Assembly (NCBI RefSeq): GCF_000004195.4
Contig: NC_030677.2
Coordinates: forward strand, 172,844,019 to 172,908,018
Direction: 5' to 3'
Origin: Xenopus tropicalis
Taxonomy: Eukaryota; Chordata; Amphibia; Anura; Pipidae
Length of the DNA stretch: 64,000 nucleotides
In this document: positions 43,084 to 52,534 of the stretch, one piece after another
How the letters are laid out: the number at the start of each line of letters is the position of its first letter
Position numbering within the stretch: the stretch's first letter is position 1
The notes under the pieces: generated by a model
The model's input: only the letters and a program-made list of their open reading frames with translations
The model's database searches: none
What the model was told of the DNA's origin: nothing
Translations under genes and position numbers: made by a program

Positions 43084-44375
43084 CCCTAGAGCCAGCACTC
43101 CTCTATATAAAAGCATACCAGCCTGGGGTACATTCCTGCAGAGTGGGCTGCAGCCATCTTATCCCACCAGTATCCCCTGCACTGGTTCAGATTTGGTACA
43201 AGCATGTGACATTAATGTACTGAATAAAATTTTTCATTTCAATGCAGCCTTTTCCCACCCTAAGCTCTCATTTTCTCATCACAGCTAATGGCTGTTACCT
43301 GTCACTGTCATTTTTAATTCAATGGTAAGTGTCTTATTAGTGGGTCTACTCTATGCAATATTACAACTGGTCTGCAATCTTTCTTAACCATCCTTTCCAG
43401 CAACTGAAACTGAGCTCAGTAACCTAAACAACAGCCTGCAATGGTTTTTGTTGCTTTCCATTTTTAAGATTTCCTAGCCCTAGCACACAGACAGCAGATT
43501 CAATCCCAACCCTGACAGCTGCACAACAAAAATGGGAAATAGCTTAAAAATAAATGAAGACTGATTTAAAAATGTCTTAGGGTTCAACTATCTACATCAC
43601 ACTAAAATGTGCAGGCCAGTGTAAGATAAAGAAACAAAAAGCTTCACATCAATTACACCTCTGGCGTATGGCACATTCTATCACCATGAGTCTTCTCCTA
43701 TTTCAGTCTAGAAAGTATAGCATTTTTCTCAGAAATCTCCCTGTACCAAAGCCCTTAAAACTGACACAGATGATAACGGACAATGACACCTGAAATACAA
43801 AAAGGCCACATCAAATCAGCAGTGCAGTGCTACAGTACATAAATGTATGGGGTGGGTAAGTGATTAATGCGCAGGTTAATGACTGCCTTAATACAAATAC
43901 AGTAACAATGTATTATTAATTATAAAAACAATCTAGTGTCACATCTACATCAGGAAGAAATGAAAAAAGATGAACCATGAAGTTAGGGCATGGATAGGTC
44001 ACATTCAGCACTCAAACTGTGCAAAAAACTACATCTCCCAGCATGCCCCTGACAGCTCTGTAACAACTGAAGTGCTGAAGGTTGCCTACTCTGCTCATTT
44101 AGGCAATGTCCAACAACACATACTTGTGAAGAAGCTTGAACACTGAAAAGTAAAATCATATAGACTGCCAGCTTCACAATAAAGATTAAAAATAAAAAAC
44201 AGTGCAAGGAGAAGGTTAAACCTACCCACCCGAATCAAGGAATGGGGTAAGTAGTCCTTGGGAAAGCATGCATCTAAACACACACCATCCCTGTATGTCC
44301 ATGGAACCCCTGAGGAAGGTAAGGCATGTAGAATCCACATGGGCCTATGACAAAGCTTGTGTAACTGCTGACAGC

Positions 44376-44536
44376 TTAAACATCGATTGATTTCATTATG
44401 GCATCACGATCAAAGCGAAAGTCCAGGAAAGCTCGTGAGGAGAAAGAGCACTCATAGGTCTCACTGCAAGTGTCAGGGGTCTCTTCAGAGTCACACTGCT
44501 GCTCATCACTAGGATAACACATGTCTAGCACAGAGT
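44376..44536 (-). CDS. dcp2: DCP2 terminal coding exon
   Basis: 161 nt with TAA at 44378-44376. It encodes [20 protein letters not shown] and ends [22 protein letters not shown] in two blocks. The last 20 or so residues are conserved with human, while the preceding acidic stretch is not. Confidence 0.96.
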
Positions 44537-47500
44537 CTGGCAAAGAAAAGCAGATCCAATATAAAATTATACACTTTAATGCACTGTGCCCCACAGACAG
44601 AGATGAGATGTGGTACCAGATCCTGCTAAATTACACTTGGTGATAAATCTACTGAGAGCTCTGCACCTTCTTACCTGCTCCAAAGGTGTCATTAAGTCTT
44701 CTAGGGTTAAGCTTCCGCTCGGATTTCTATGGATAAAGAAAACAGTGTTGTATCAGTAATAGCAAAAACACCAGCACAGGAGACCAGGATAAACACTATG
44801 TAAATTTCAGGAAATTGCAAATTTAGGGGGTTGGGGACGTAAAAAAAAAAAAAACATGTGAATTCTGGAAAATATGATAATGAGAATAAAGTGGAGTAAT
44901 TGTGTATAGCTCAGTAGTAAAAAGGGCTACTGACAGCAATAATTTTACCAGATACATGGACTCAGTGGTGCATCTCACAATGATATGGTCTATCAGCCAC
45001 CTGTATATAACTGCTAGTAACTGCTAAAGTAGTGGCTCACAAACAGGTAACCCCAAACAATGTACTGAACATCAAATACATTCTGCTAATTTAGGCATAC
45101 CGATACTAATTAGCCAAGGCCTATCCACTGTACAGCCAAAGATCTTTGTTTTTCTGATAAAAACAAGTTGGTCTGAAATCCAAAATGTGGCAAAGGTAAA
45201 AATACTGGGATCCTGCCCATCCTTACCTCTACCTGGCATGAATTTAGCAATACCAGGGGTTGCAGAGGTTGTGTAGCTCCTACACTCCTCCTGTCTTTTT
45301 ATAACTGCTTGTATTACTATAGTTTCTTAACCTGTGGTTCTATGTACAGTATAAGGCACTAGGTAATATACAAAGGCTAACAGGCTATCAGAATATAAAC
45401 TGTTCACATATCATTTTTCTTCCTACAGAACAGATCTACATTTTAGACTTTTTAATTCCCTGACAAATGCAGCTAAGCAGCTGTTAGAAGATGTCCCATT
45501 ACTGATGTGAGTACATTTTTAAATAACACCAAATGATCATCTGAAGTTCTTACCAAAATACTATTCTGCTGCTTCACTTGTTGATTGTGGGAGCCATTTG
45601 CTTTCTTCTTCTGGTTTGGAGAGTCCTGGTGCTGCTTCTTTCCATTATTCCTAAGGCTTGGATTCTACCAAACAAGAGAAAAAAAAAAAGTGTGAATAAT
45701 CCAGACATGAGGCAGGTGGATTGCTAATAAAAACAAAAAATGTTCCTGTGTTTAAAAGATCCAGCAGTCTTTCATAACAATGTAATATTTACTTGATTCC
45801 CTGAGCAGTTATTTTTAAGTGTGCCCACTGTAGGGTGCTAATTCATTAGAAGCTATCAGGCTCATTTACCATTTAAGTACAAAACTGAACCGTTCCAGTG
45901 CCCTTGACACCACGTTACCATGGTCTCTAAATAAGAGATTTCTGACTATAGGCACTGTGTAACCCAAAAGGATAGACTTAAATTGTTCTAGATGACAAAT
46001 ACATAAATATTACCTTGTTCTTTAGCATTTCTGACATTTCTGCTGTGTTGAGATGACTGTATGGCTTCTGCTGCTGCTGTGGCTTGTTTTTTATGGTTTG
46101 ATCAGCTGGAGTTAGTTCAGCGAACTGTGGCACACATCGCATTTTGGATCTGTCAGAAATAAACATGGAAAGTACAACTTTTTTTAAATCTAGAAAAGGT
46201 AAAAAGAAAAGATTATACTACTGTATTCATGTTTCAGGTCTATTAACTAGAGTGATAATACACAGGGAAGCTGATCCATTTTAACACCTTTTAAATAAGT
46301 GAGTTATACTGAGTTATACTGATGGCAAGACAATCTCTCTAACAGATTATTAATTACATTTTCTTTATAATAGACCAGTTCCCCTTGCCTTCTTGCTAAG
46401 GACTGCAATTATCCTTCAACCTACTGCATTAATGAGTTATTCAGCTATGAAAGAATAATAAAACATTTAACACATTTTTAAAGATAATAACCTGCAGCCT
46501 AAATAACAGCATAACCATGCCTGTATTAAATGTAGGTGTGTTGTAGCTGTAAGAACTGATGCCTTATCTATATCTACAAGGTACTATGGCTTGGCAGCAG
46601 AAGTAGCATGACCTAACGTCAATAGGTGCATGCAAGACAACCATAGAGCAACAGGAACAGCCACCCTGCATATGCCTATAACCCACTAAGAGAGATATTA
46701 TAAAGCAAGGAGCAAACATATTCTTTATCATATTAGCAAAAACATCAGAAAGAATATTGTAGAATTGAAAAATTTATACTTTGATTTTTCAGCGTTTGGT
46801 TTGGATGGAGTGCTTCCAGCAGAGGCAAATCCATTATCACTATCTGAGGAGTCACCAAACTTCCTATGAAGCCAGTCACGCAGTGGCCTAAGAAAATAAG
46901 CATGCTAAGGTTAAGTCATAGACACGTACAATAAAGTAACTTAAATAAGTTATACAAGTACAAAGTCTATATACTTACCTAATAAAAGGAATCACCATGA
47001 AAAATTTGTTTGGAGCCATTCCCAACTTCGACTTAGGCGTCATATCATTTTTATGGCAGGGCAGTTTTTCTACGGGAAACCACTCAATGTTCTATAACAA
47101 AAAACATTCATTAACTCATTCATGCTATATAAGCAAAGAATGCATGTAGCTGTGGGGTGGGTCAGAAAAAGTTCTAAAACATTCAACACGACCATATATT
47201 ACAAGGTTTTCCAGCTGCCTATCATATAATCAGTATTTTATATGTTTAGGGGAATGTAAAAATGTTGTTTGTGTAAATATTTTCAATGAAGTTTCCCTGA
47301 CTACTGTACCAAGTAGCCTTTAAGCAGATTTACAATTAAGAACCTGCGGGAAAACAAGTGTTTTCAGAGATAAAAATCAAGTGATCTTGAAAAGAACTAA
47401 AAAAAAATATATAAAATAATATTTGAAATAGGTCTGCTTATATGAAATGGCCTATTTATAATTGCTCAAGCTCGAGCAATCGTGAAGAAATCCCCAGGTA

Positions 47501-50500
47501 GGTTTGCCAACTCCAGAATGAGCTTTTGTTAAAAAAAAAAAAAACCTTGGCACCAAAAAGCTACAAAACTTTTTTTTTTTTTTACATTATTAACAAAAGC
47601 CTCTTTGCGAAAAATAACAAAAGTTTTTTTATTCAGGCCAGAAACTCAGAATCAGTTAGCAAACTCACACTATGTTTTCCTTCATGACTGCCCAAACTGG
47701 AAAGCTCGAGCCCCCAAGGTTTGCTGTGCCAGTTGCCACTTACAGCAACACTATGCCCTATGTAGCACAGCCTCCTATAAAGGAAATGTAAATCTTTAAA
47801 TAAGAAAATGAGAACTACACCCCCCTCGAAAAGCCACCTTAACTGGCCTGCATAGACCCCCTTCACCCCTATGCATAGTGCATAACTTTAAAAATTGGCC
47901 CTATCAAAAAACCCACCAAGAGCAGAGCAGCACAGAAGTGTACCTGGGCGCCATCTTCCATTTTTTTTGAATATGCTTCAGGTCTCACCACCGATACGGA
48001 CCCCGCTTGAGCATGCGGAGTTAGCCGAAAATCAGCTTCAACTGCACACGCTAAAGCGGGGTCCGTGTCAGTGGTGAGACGCATAAACGAATGAACAGAA
48101 GATGGCAGACGGATTGATCAGAGTGTTATTCTAAGCACTTAACATTATTTTAATAGTCCAAAAAAAAAAAAAAAAAAAAATGAATTAAAGTTCTTACAAT
48201 AACACTCTAATTTTAAAATTGTATTTTAGGGTTTATATGCCTTTTATAATTTGCACAAGAGAAACATTCTGGGGCAAAAAAAATCTAACAATGTGGTAAA
48301 GTTACCCGAATTTCTCTCCTTGTTTTTGGATTAAACTTTGTGTCTTTGGGTACTCCAGGAATGATATATAAACGAGCTAGCTGGTCATTAATCTTCAGCT
48401 CAATGTAGTCATTATTGCACATGCGGTCTTTGATATCGAAGCCAGTCTCTTCATAAACCTGCACATATCAAACTTAGTTAGTTTATATACCAGAAACCAT
48501 CACCTCCTCTGATCTGCAAAGAACACAGAAACATTCTATCCAATAACGTAGGAAATAATGTATCACAATACACAAGAGAGAGGAATATCCTGTAAATTAA
48601 ATCATTATAAATAGTGCTTAGTAATGCCATCAGTCATAATTGCTGCTTATTGATGTAATTTCTGTCACGTGACTCACATGAAACTCGCCTAGTATAATAA
48701 ATAATTTACTCACTGTTCTAAAATTTGAGGATATCAGAAGTCACCTCAGAGTCCAATGACCTGTATAAAAGCACTCTGCCTTTGGTGTTTTATACGGTCA
48801 TGGAATTTCTTGGTAACTTCTAATATGACTGTTCTTGAATCAGTTATGCTAAACTATTATCTCAAATTTGCTGTTATTATTCAAAATGAAGAAAAGTCAG
48901 CACATGGTTTTGGAATGCCTTGGGCTGATTACTCAACAGGCGAAGACCAAAAAACAACCTGCTAGCAATCTGGCGCAGGCATAACAGAAACTTATTCACT
49001 GTGCTGTATAACTCTGCTTGCACAGGCATAAGATTCCTATTCGACTTAAATATTCTTATAAACTGCAGCAAGGAAGCACATATATTGTACACATCACCTT
49101 AGCACACACAAACACATATAACACTTAAAAAGGTTTTCTTAGTCATATCTACATTGCACATATCATTTGTAGGAAGCACACGCTGAACATGTTTCAGTGA
49201 GAGATTTGGTTCCTTACCTCTCGAGCAGCGCAGTCGTGTGGAGCTTCCTCTTTATTCACTTTCCCTTTGGGGAACCCCCACCCAGATTTTGCTAAATAAC
49301 CTTGAACAAGCAGCACCTTCAAAAACCAAACATGGAAATCAATGTTTAGAGACTTGCCAATAAAGGAAAATTATTGATATTTAATCATTAATAACAGTTA
49401 TTATATGAACTTCTACTCTTTGATTTCTGGATTAGGACAAAAATGTATCCATGTTACCCATAAGCCCTCTTATGGGTAAGAGGGCTTATGGGTAACATAA
49501 GTCTGTCACACCATATGTTTGCGGTTTAATAACTACTTTAAGGAAAACTTATGACTAGCTGCTCTTTAAGTAAAACACTAAAATAGCAAGGAAATGCAAG
49601 AAAATGAAAACAAAAACAGCTCTAGGGAACCGAAGAGTAACAATATTTTAGTACTTACATTTTCATGGGATTCATCTAAAATAATGGCACCATAGGTTGG
49701 CACTCCCATTTTGTACTCTTTCCACTCATTCAGAACCCTTTGTACATCTTCACCATTAGGAAGTAAAAATGGACAATGCTGGAAGAGTATGGTTTGTGTA
49801 AAGGAAAAGTACAGTAGTTGATAATCAAACAGAGATGGAGACCTGGGGATCAGTGGCACAACAACCAGATAGCATGTTACATTTTTAGACTGAGGAAATG
49901 CAGAACTAAACAGCAAATAAACACATAAAAATAACTGCAAACTATATTACAATATCAATTGCTACATCAAACTAAATGTTTAAAGGACTGTTCACCTTAA
50001 GGACACTTACCCATGGGCATTTCATCCTGTGGTGGGTCTCTCCTGCATTCCACCATAGGAAGAAACACAGCCCCTTCTTCCAGATCAGCTTGAACTCGCA
50101 CAGGTGGAATGCATTAATGTGCTATATCTAATGCATTATATTATACAGCATATTTAAAATACAAAAAAGCTATAAATTGCCTCTAAACCTATTATAAATT
50201 TGTCCAGGCATAGGATCTGTTATCTGAAAACCCTGTTATCCAGAAATTACAAAACGGCCCATAGACTCCATAGTAATCAAATAATTCCCATTTAAAAAAC
50301 AAAAAAAACATAGAACTTCTAATATTCTTGTATTTTTCTTTGTACTTTGAGTAATGGTTTTTTTATGTTATACAGCAGTATCTTAATAGGTGGAGATAAG
50401 ATTCCTTTTCAGCTGGACCAGAGGTGAAAGCAGGTGAAAATCTGCTTCTCTTACAACATGGATTTCCCCAAAAAAACAGAACAGAATTTCACATATTTGA

Positions 50501-51527
50501 ATTTTCAACCATTTAAGACGTGCGTATATATTTTGGACTTTATAAAATAACATTTAAAATAAGCTACAAAACATTCGCTGATGAGGTGCTGGATGCATTT
50601 CTGTAGTTGCCATTTCTTTATTTCAATGTAGATTCTTCACAGCTTAATATTTTTCTAGTGTTTCTGCTTTGTACAATTTATTTTTCACTGTGGTGTTTAT
50701 TTCTAATTCAGTATATCCATTCTAACAAAAGTATTGACTGTCATGTCATATTACAAAAAAAAGTCCCTAATGTGTGGTCAGGAGAATTTTGCAAGTATCT
50801 CACATTAGAAGGAATGCAAAGGATATCTGCTTTGGCAAAATCTCTTATCCCACACTGAGGCAGGCCTGGAATGTTCTGCATCCAGAAGTCCAGATAGAAC
50901 CAGTGGGCCAGTTCAATTTGGAAGCAAAGTCTAATAGCGTTGTCTCTTTCTTCACTGGGAATGTGTAAAATAAACCGACTGTCAACAGAAACAAAGACAG
51001 AGAAAGAAAAAGGTTTAATACAATTAGGAAACATCAATATTTTCCTCATTAATAAGAATTATGAACATTCTTCTATAAATTAAGCAAATTGACTGTAAGT
51101 GCAGAGATAGCTTTATATCAGCTACATGTTTGTAGTCTCTTCACATGTCCATATACACGTTGCACAGTTCATACCAACACCTGAAACTTTAAGTTACTAA
51201 AAAAAAACAAAATGTTCTAATCAAGTGCTGTGACATCTGGGGCCATAATTTCCTGTTTCACTACAGCCACAGATATGCAGTTCATAACTTAAATACGCTC
51301 AAATACTTATTCGCATGCAATGCATTTGTATACGGCTGATACTTAAGGTGTACTCAAAACATAATTTTTTTTCTTTGTCATCAATACAGGTGCAGATGAA
51401 GTGCCAAACATTGTATGTATGTATATATATGTATGTGTATATATATATGTATGTGTATATATATATGTATGTGTATATATATATGTATGTGTATATATAT
51501 ATGTATGTGTATATATATATATATGTG

Positions 51528-51614
<87 letters not shown>

Positions 51615-51762
51615 GATAATGAAGAAGCCGCTCTCACAGGACTTAGGTGCAGAAACAGTTGTTTTATTAAATCGATGAACCGACGTTTCGGCTGACCCTC
51701 TGCCTTTTTCTGAGAAAGGCTGAGGGTCAGCCGAAACTTAAACGTGAGTGCCAGTGGTTTCC

Positions 51763-51817
<55 letters not shown>

Positions 51818-52534
51818 TATAGCCCTATAATATAGTAATAATTTAGACCTACAATATTGTCCTACAATTGAGCTCTATGGCAGATGGCCTTCCCATAATT
51901 TAGAGCTTTCTGGGCAACAGATCCTATACCCAACATTAATTTGAGACAACCCCTAATCTCAAACAAGTGGCAGACCTAGAAGAATGTGAAGTGAACAGCT
52001 TTCCTTGGGGCAAAGAATAACATTTTCTTTTCAACCCTGTAGCCTTACAGACTAACTGCCAGCCATGAATGCTGGGGATTGTAGCCTGTGAGCTGGGGAA
52101 GCTTTGGGTAGTGTATATAAATGTCTCCTACCTGCACTGACTGCTGTGGGACAAGTCACATATAGATACAGTTGAAAACAAAGAATCTAGTTATAAAAAT
52201 AAATATATATATACATACATATCTCCTTACTGGAAAACATTTCTATTGTGATTGTGTGTGTGCAGCCAACCTGCAGTTTTGGGAGTTGCAGTACAACAAC
52301 ACCTTTGGGGTGCTGTAGTTTTCTGAACATTTTGGGCTCCATCCTTGTTACTATCACTCCAGCCCGGCACCTCAGCACAGACACACTGAATTGTTTGCAC
52401 TGCAACTCCCTGCATCCCCGGTGGGTAAGGGATGTCGGACATTGCTTTTATACTGAGGGCTGCAGAGTATTTAGGCGTCACCTGCATAGGTCATCAAGGA
52501 CTCCGTCCGGCACCTCCAAGCGTTTGGGTTCCAT
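44376..52534 (-). CDS. dcp2: DCP2, m7GpppN-mRNA hydrolase (decapping enzyme), complete
   Basis: DCP2 removes the 5' cap of mRNA, releasing m7GDP, in cytoplasm and P-bodies with DCP1 and EDC4. Exons in transcript order: 52534-52482, 50978-50827, 49786-49659, 49316-49218, 48458-48306, 47091-46979, 46887-46780, 46149-46014, 45664-45554, 44726-44675, 44536-44376. They join in frame to 421 codons (human about 420). The regulatory domain covers roughly residues 1-95 ([15 protein letters not shown]). The Nudix fold follows. The Nudix box G-x5-E-x7-R-E-U-x-E-E-x-G-U is complete from Gly129 to Phe151, with catalytic Glu147 and Glu148 numbered as in human. A box-B-like helix ends near residue 245. The tail is Gln/Lys/Ser-rich and low complexity. 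The C-terminal motif [12 protein letters not shown] resembles the human end, which is reported to contact EDC4. The start is the only ATG before the conserved [14 protein letters not shown]. Confidence 0.97.
44675..44726 (-). CDS. dcp2: DCP2 exon 10 (52 nt)
   Basis: 52 nt, too short for ordinary ORF detection: [17 protein letters not shown]. It is flanked by ccatag and gtaagaag and matches the human segment KLHPRKLQDNF. The phases fit exons 9 and 11 exactly. Confidence 0.92.
45554..45664 (-). CDS. dcp2: DCP2 exon 9
   Basis: 37 codons, phase 0 to 0: [20 protein letters not shown] through KQQNSIL. It matches the human stretch containing QDSPNQKK. It is basic and Gln-rich. The donor is gtaagaac. 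Confidence 0.95.
46014..46149 (-). CDS. dcp2: DCP2 exon 8
   Basis: 136 nt: [20 protein letters not shown], a Gln run, then [16 protein letters not shown]. It corresponds to the human segment that ends SEMSDLLKGK. The internal sequence is poorly conserved, consistent with a disordered region. The donor is gtaata. Confidence 0.92.
46780..46887 (-). CDS. dcp2: DCP2 exon 7
   Basis: 108 nt: [19 protein letters not shown] through [12 protein letters not shown]. It covers the box-B end and an acidic/Ser linker. The donor gtataaat is atypical at +5 but is the only GT that keeps frame with the next exon. Confidence 0.93.
46979..47091 (-). CDS. dcp2: DCP2 exon 6
   Basis: 113 nt: [20 protein letters not shown] through [11 protein letters not shown]. 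This is the end of the Nudix fold and the start of the box-B helix. The donor is gtaagtat. Confidence 0.97.
47092..48305 (-). other. dcp2: DCP2 intron 5
   Basis: 1.2 kb. It contains poly-A/poly-T runs at 47531-47582 and a long hairpin at 47982-48080. A 27-nt poly-A tract is at about 48160-48180. Confidence 0.7.
47982..48080. repeat. 99-nt stem-loop in DCP2 intron 5
   Basis: The 27-nt arms 47982-48008 (gtctcaccaccgatacggac…) and 48054-48080 pair with two mismatches. The 45-nt loop has further weak pairing (agcatgcggagtt against aactgcacacgct). Probably the core of a palindromic MITE; ends not defined. Confidence 0.7.
48306..48458 (-). CDS. dcp2: DCP2 exon 5 (catalytic glutamates)
   Basis: 51 codons, phase 0 to 0, starting [11 protein letters not shown]. 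This supplies Glu147 and Glu148, which bind the metal. It continues through [20 protein letters not shown] to TRREIR. The acceptor is tgtgcag and the donor is gtaact. Confidence 0.97.
48459..49217 (-). other. dcp2: DCP2 intron 4
   Basis: 759 bp GT-AG intron separating the two halves of the Nudix box. No repeat or gene recognised. Confidence 0.75.
49218..49316 (-). CDS. dcp2: DCP2 exon 4 (first half of Nudix box)
   Basis: 33 codons, phase 0 to 0: [19 protein letters not shown], then [13 protein letters not shown]. It contains the Nudix Gly and the first Glu. It ends exactly at the R-E of the box. The donor is gtaagga. Confidence 0.97.
49317..49658 (-). other. dcp2: DCP2 intron 3
   Basis: 342 bp GT-AG intron (gtaagtac…tttgaag). 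It contains a perfect 22-bp hairpin at 49451-49498. Confidence 0.8.
49451..49498. repeat. perfect 22-bp stem, 4-nt loop
   Basis: Arms 49451-49472 (atgttacccataagccctct…) and 49477-49498 are exactly complementary around tggg. No related sequence seen elsewhere in the window. Confidence 0.85.
49659..49786 (-). CDS. dcp2: DCP2 exon 3
   Basis: 128 nt encoding [20 protein letters not shown] through IILDESHEN. The exon starts just after ccatac, so the intron ends in AC. This gives V-F-Q-H-C-P, matching human V-F-S-H-C-P. The donor is gtaagtac. Confidence 0.95.
49787..50826 (-). other. dcp2: DCP2 intron 2, AT-AC (U12-type)
   Basis: On the coding strand the intron starts ATATCCTTT and ends CCATAC. 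A ttttccttTACac branch-site-like sequence places the branch A at 49799, 12 nt before the 3' end. These match U12 AT-AC consensus with one departure in the branch site. The splice restores A-K-A-V-F-Q-H-C-P, as in human. A T2-like end (TTAAAGGACTG, 49980) and a caggtatggga relic (50203-50420) lie inside. Confidence 0.9.
50203..50420. repeat. relic of 'caggtatggga' family
   Basis: 'ccaggcataggatctgttat', 'aaccctgttatccagaaat' and 'catagactccatagtaatca' follow the order of the family's left half. The right half is absent or unrecognisable. Confidence 0.5.
50827..50978 (-). CDS. dcp2: DCP2 exon 2
   Basis: 152 nt encoding [19 protein letters not shown] through [13 protein letters not shown]. This is the helical N-terminal domain that binds DCP1. 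The exon ends one base into a Val codon and is followed by atatccttt, a U12-type AT-AC donor. Confidence 0.95.
50979..52481 (-). other. dcp2: DCP2 intron 1
   Basis: 1.5 kb GT-AG intron. It carries the compound TA-rich microsatellite (51413-51813) and at 51865-51935 the right-hand end of a caggtatggga element (atggcagatggccttcccat…agatcctataccc). Confidence 0.75.
51413..51813. repeat. compound TA/TG microsatellite split by a stem-loop sequence
   Basis: 51413-51540 is a higher-order array of (TATATATATGTATGTG)n with unit about 18 bp, passing into pure (TA)n to 51610. A non-repetitive 150-bp segment follows, then (TA)n again at 51767-51813. The middle segment contains the hairpin at 51685-51737 (gtttcggctgaccctc pairing with gagggtcagccgaaac). 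Confidence 0.9.
52482..52534 (-). CDS. dcp2: DCP2 exon 1 (coding part)
   Basis: 17 codons plus two bases. The ATG at 52534-52532 begins [17 protein letters not shown], matching the human N-terminus in position and type. The donor is gtgacgcc. The surrounding sequence up to about 52670 is GC- and CpG-rich, as expected for a housekeeping promoter and 5' UTR. Confidence 0.94.

Larger units (their letters stand above)
39211..44375. other. region between MCC end and DCP2 stop (includes DCP2 3' UTR)
   Basis: 5.2 kb between convergent genes. Part of it must be the DCP2 3' UTR on the - strand. Minus-strand AATAAA candidates are at about 42623-42635, 41205-41215 and 41036-41043, none clearly better than the others. 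It contains a T2-like repeat (40510-40840), a palindromic MITE (41408-41567) and a hAT-like MITE (42775-43083). No additional gene recognised. Confidence 0.6.
44537..46978 (-). other. dcp2: DCP2 introns 6-10
   Basis: Introns at 46888-46978, 46150-46779, 45665-46013, 44727-45553 and 44537-44674, all GT-AG, between the small tail exons. AT-rich. A short tandem duplication (gagttatact twice) is at 46301-46320. No element with clear ends was recognised. Confidence 0.75.

Noticed and set aside
47531..47582. Poly-A and poly-T pair suggesting a processed pseudogene or SINE
   Set aside because: Sequence between and around the runs shows no gene similarity and no flanking direct repeats.
50804..50826. 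GT-AG version of DCP2 intron 2 (donor gtgaga after 50804, exon 3 from 49778)
   Set aside because: In frame, but it inserts D-I-L-C-I-P-S-N in place of the conserved V-F-x. The AT-AC pair restores the human-like sequence and has U12 signals.
51299..51695. Tyr/Ile/Val-repeat open frames on both strands
   Set aside because: Direct translation of the TA/TG microsatellite.
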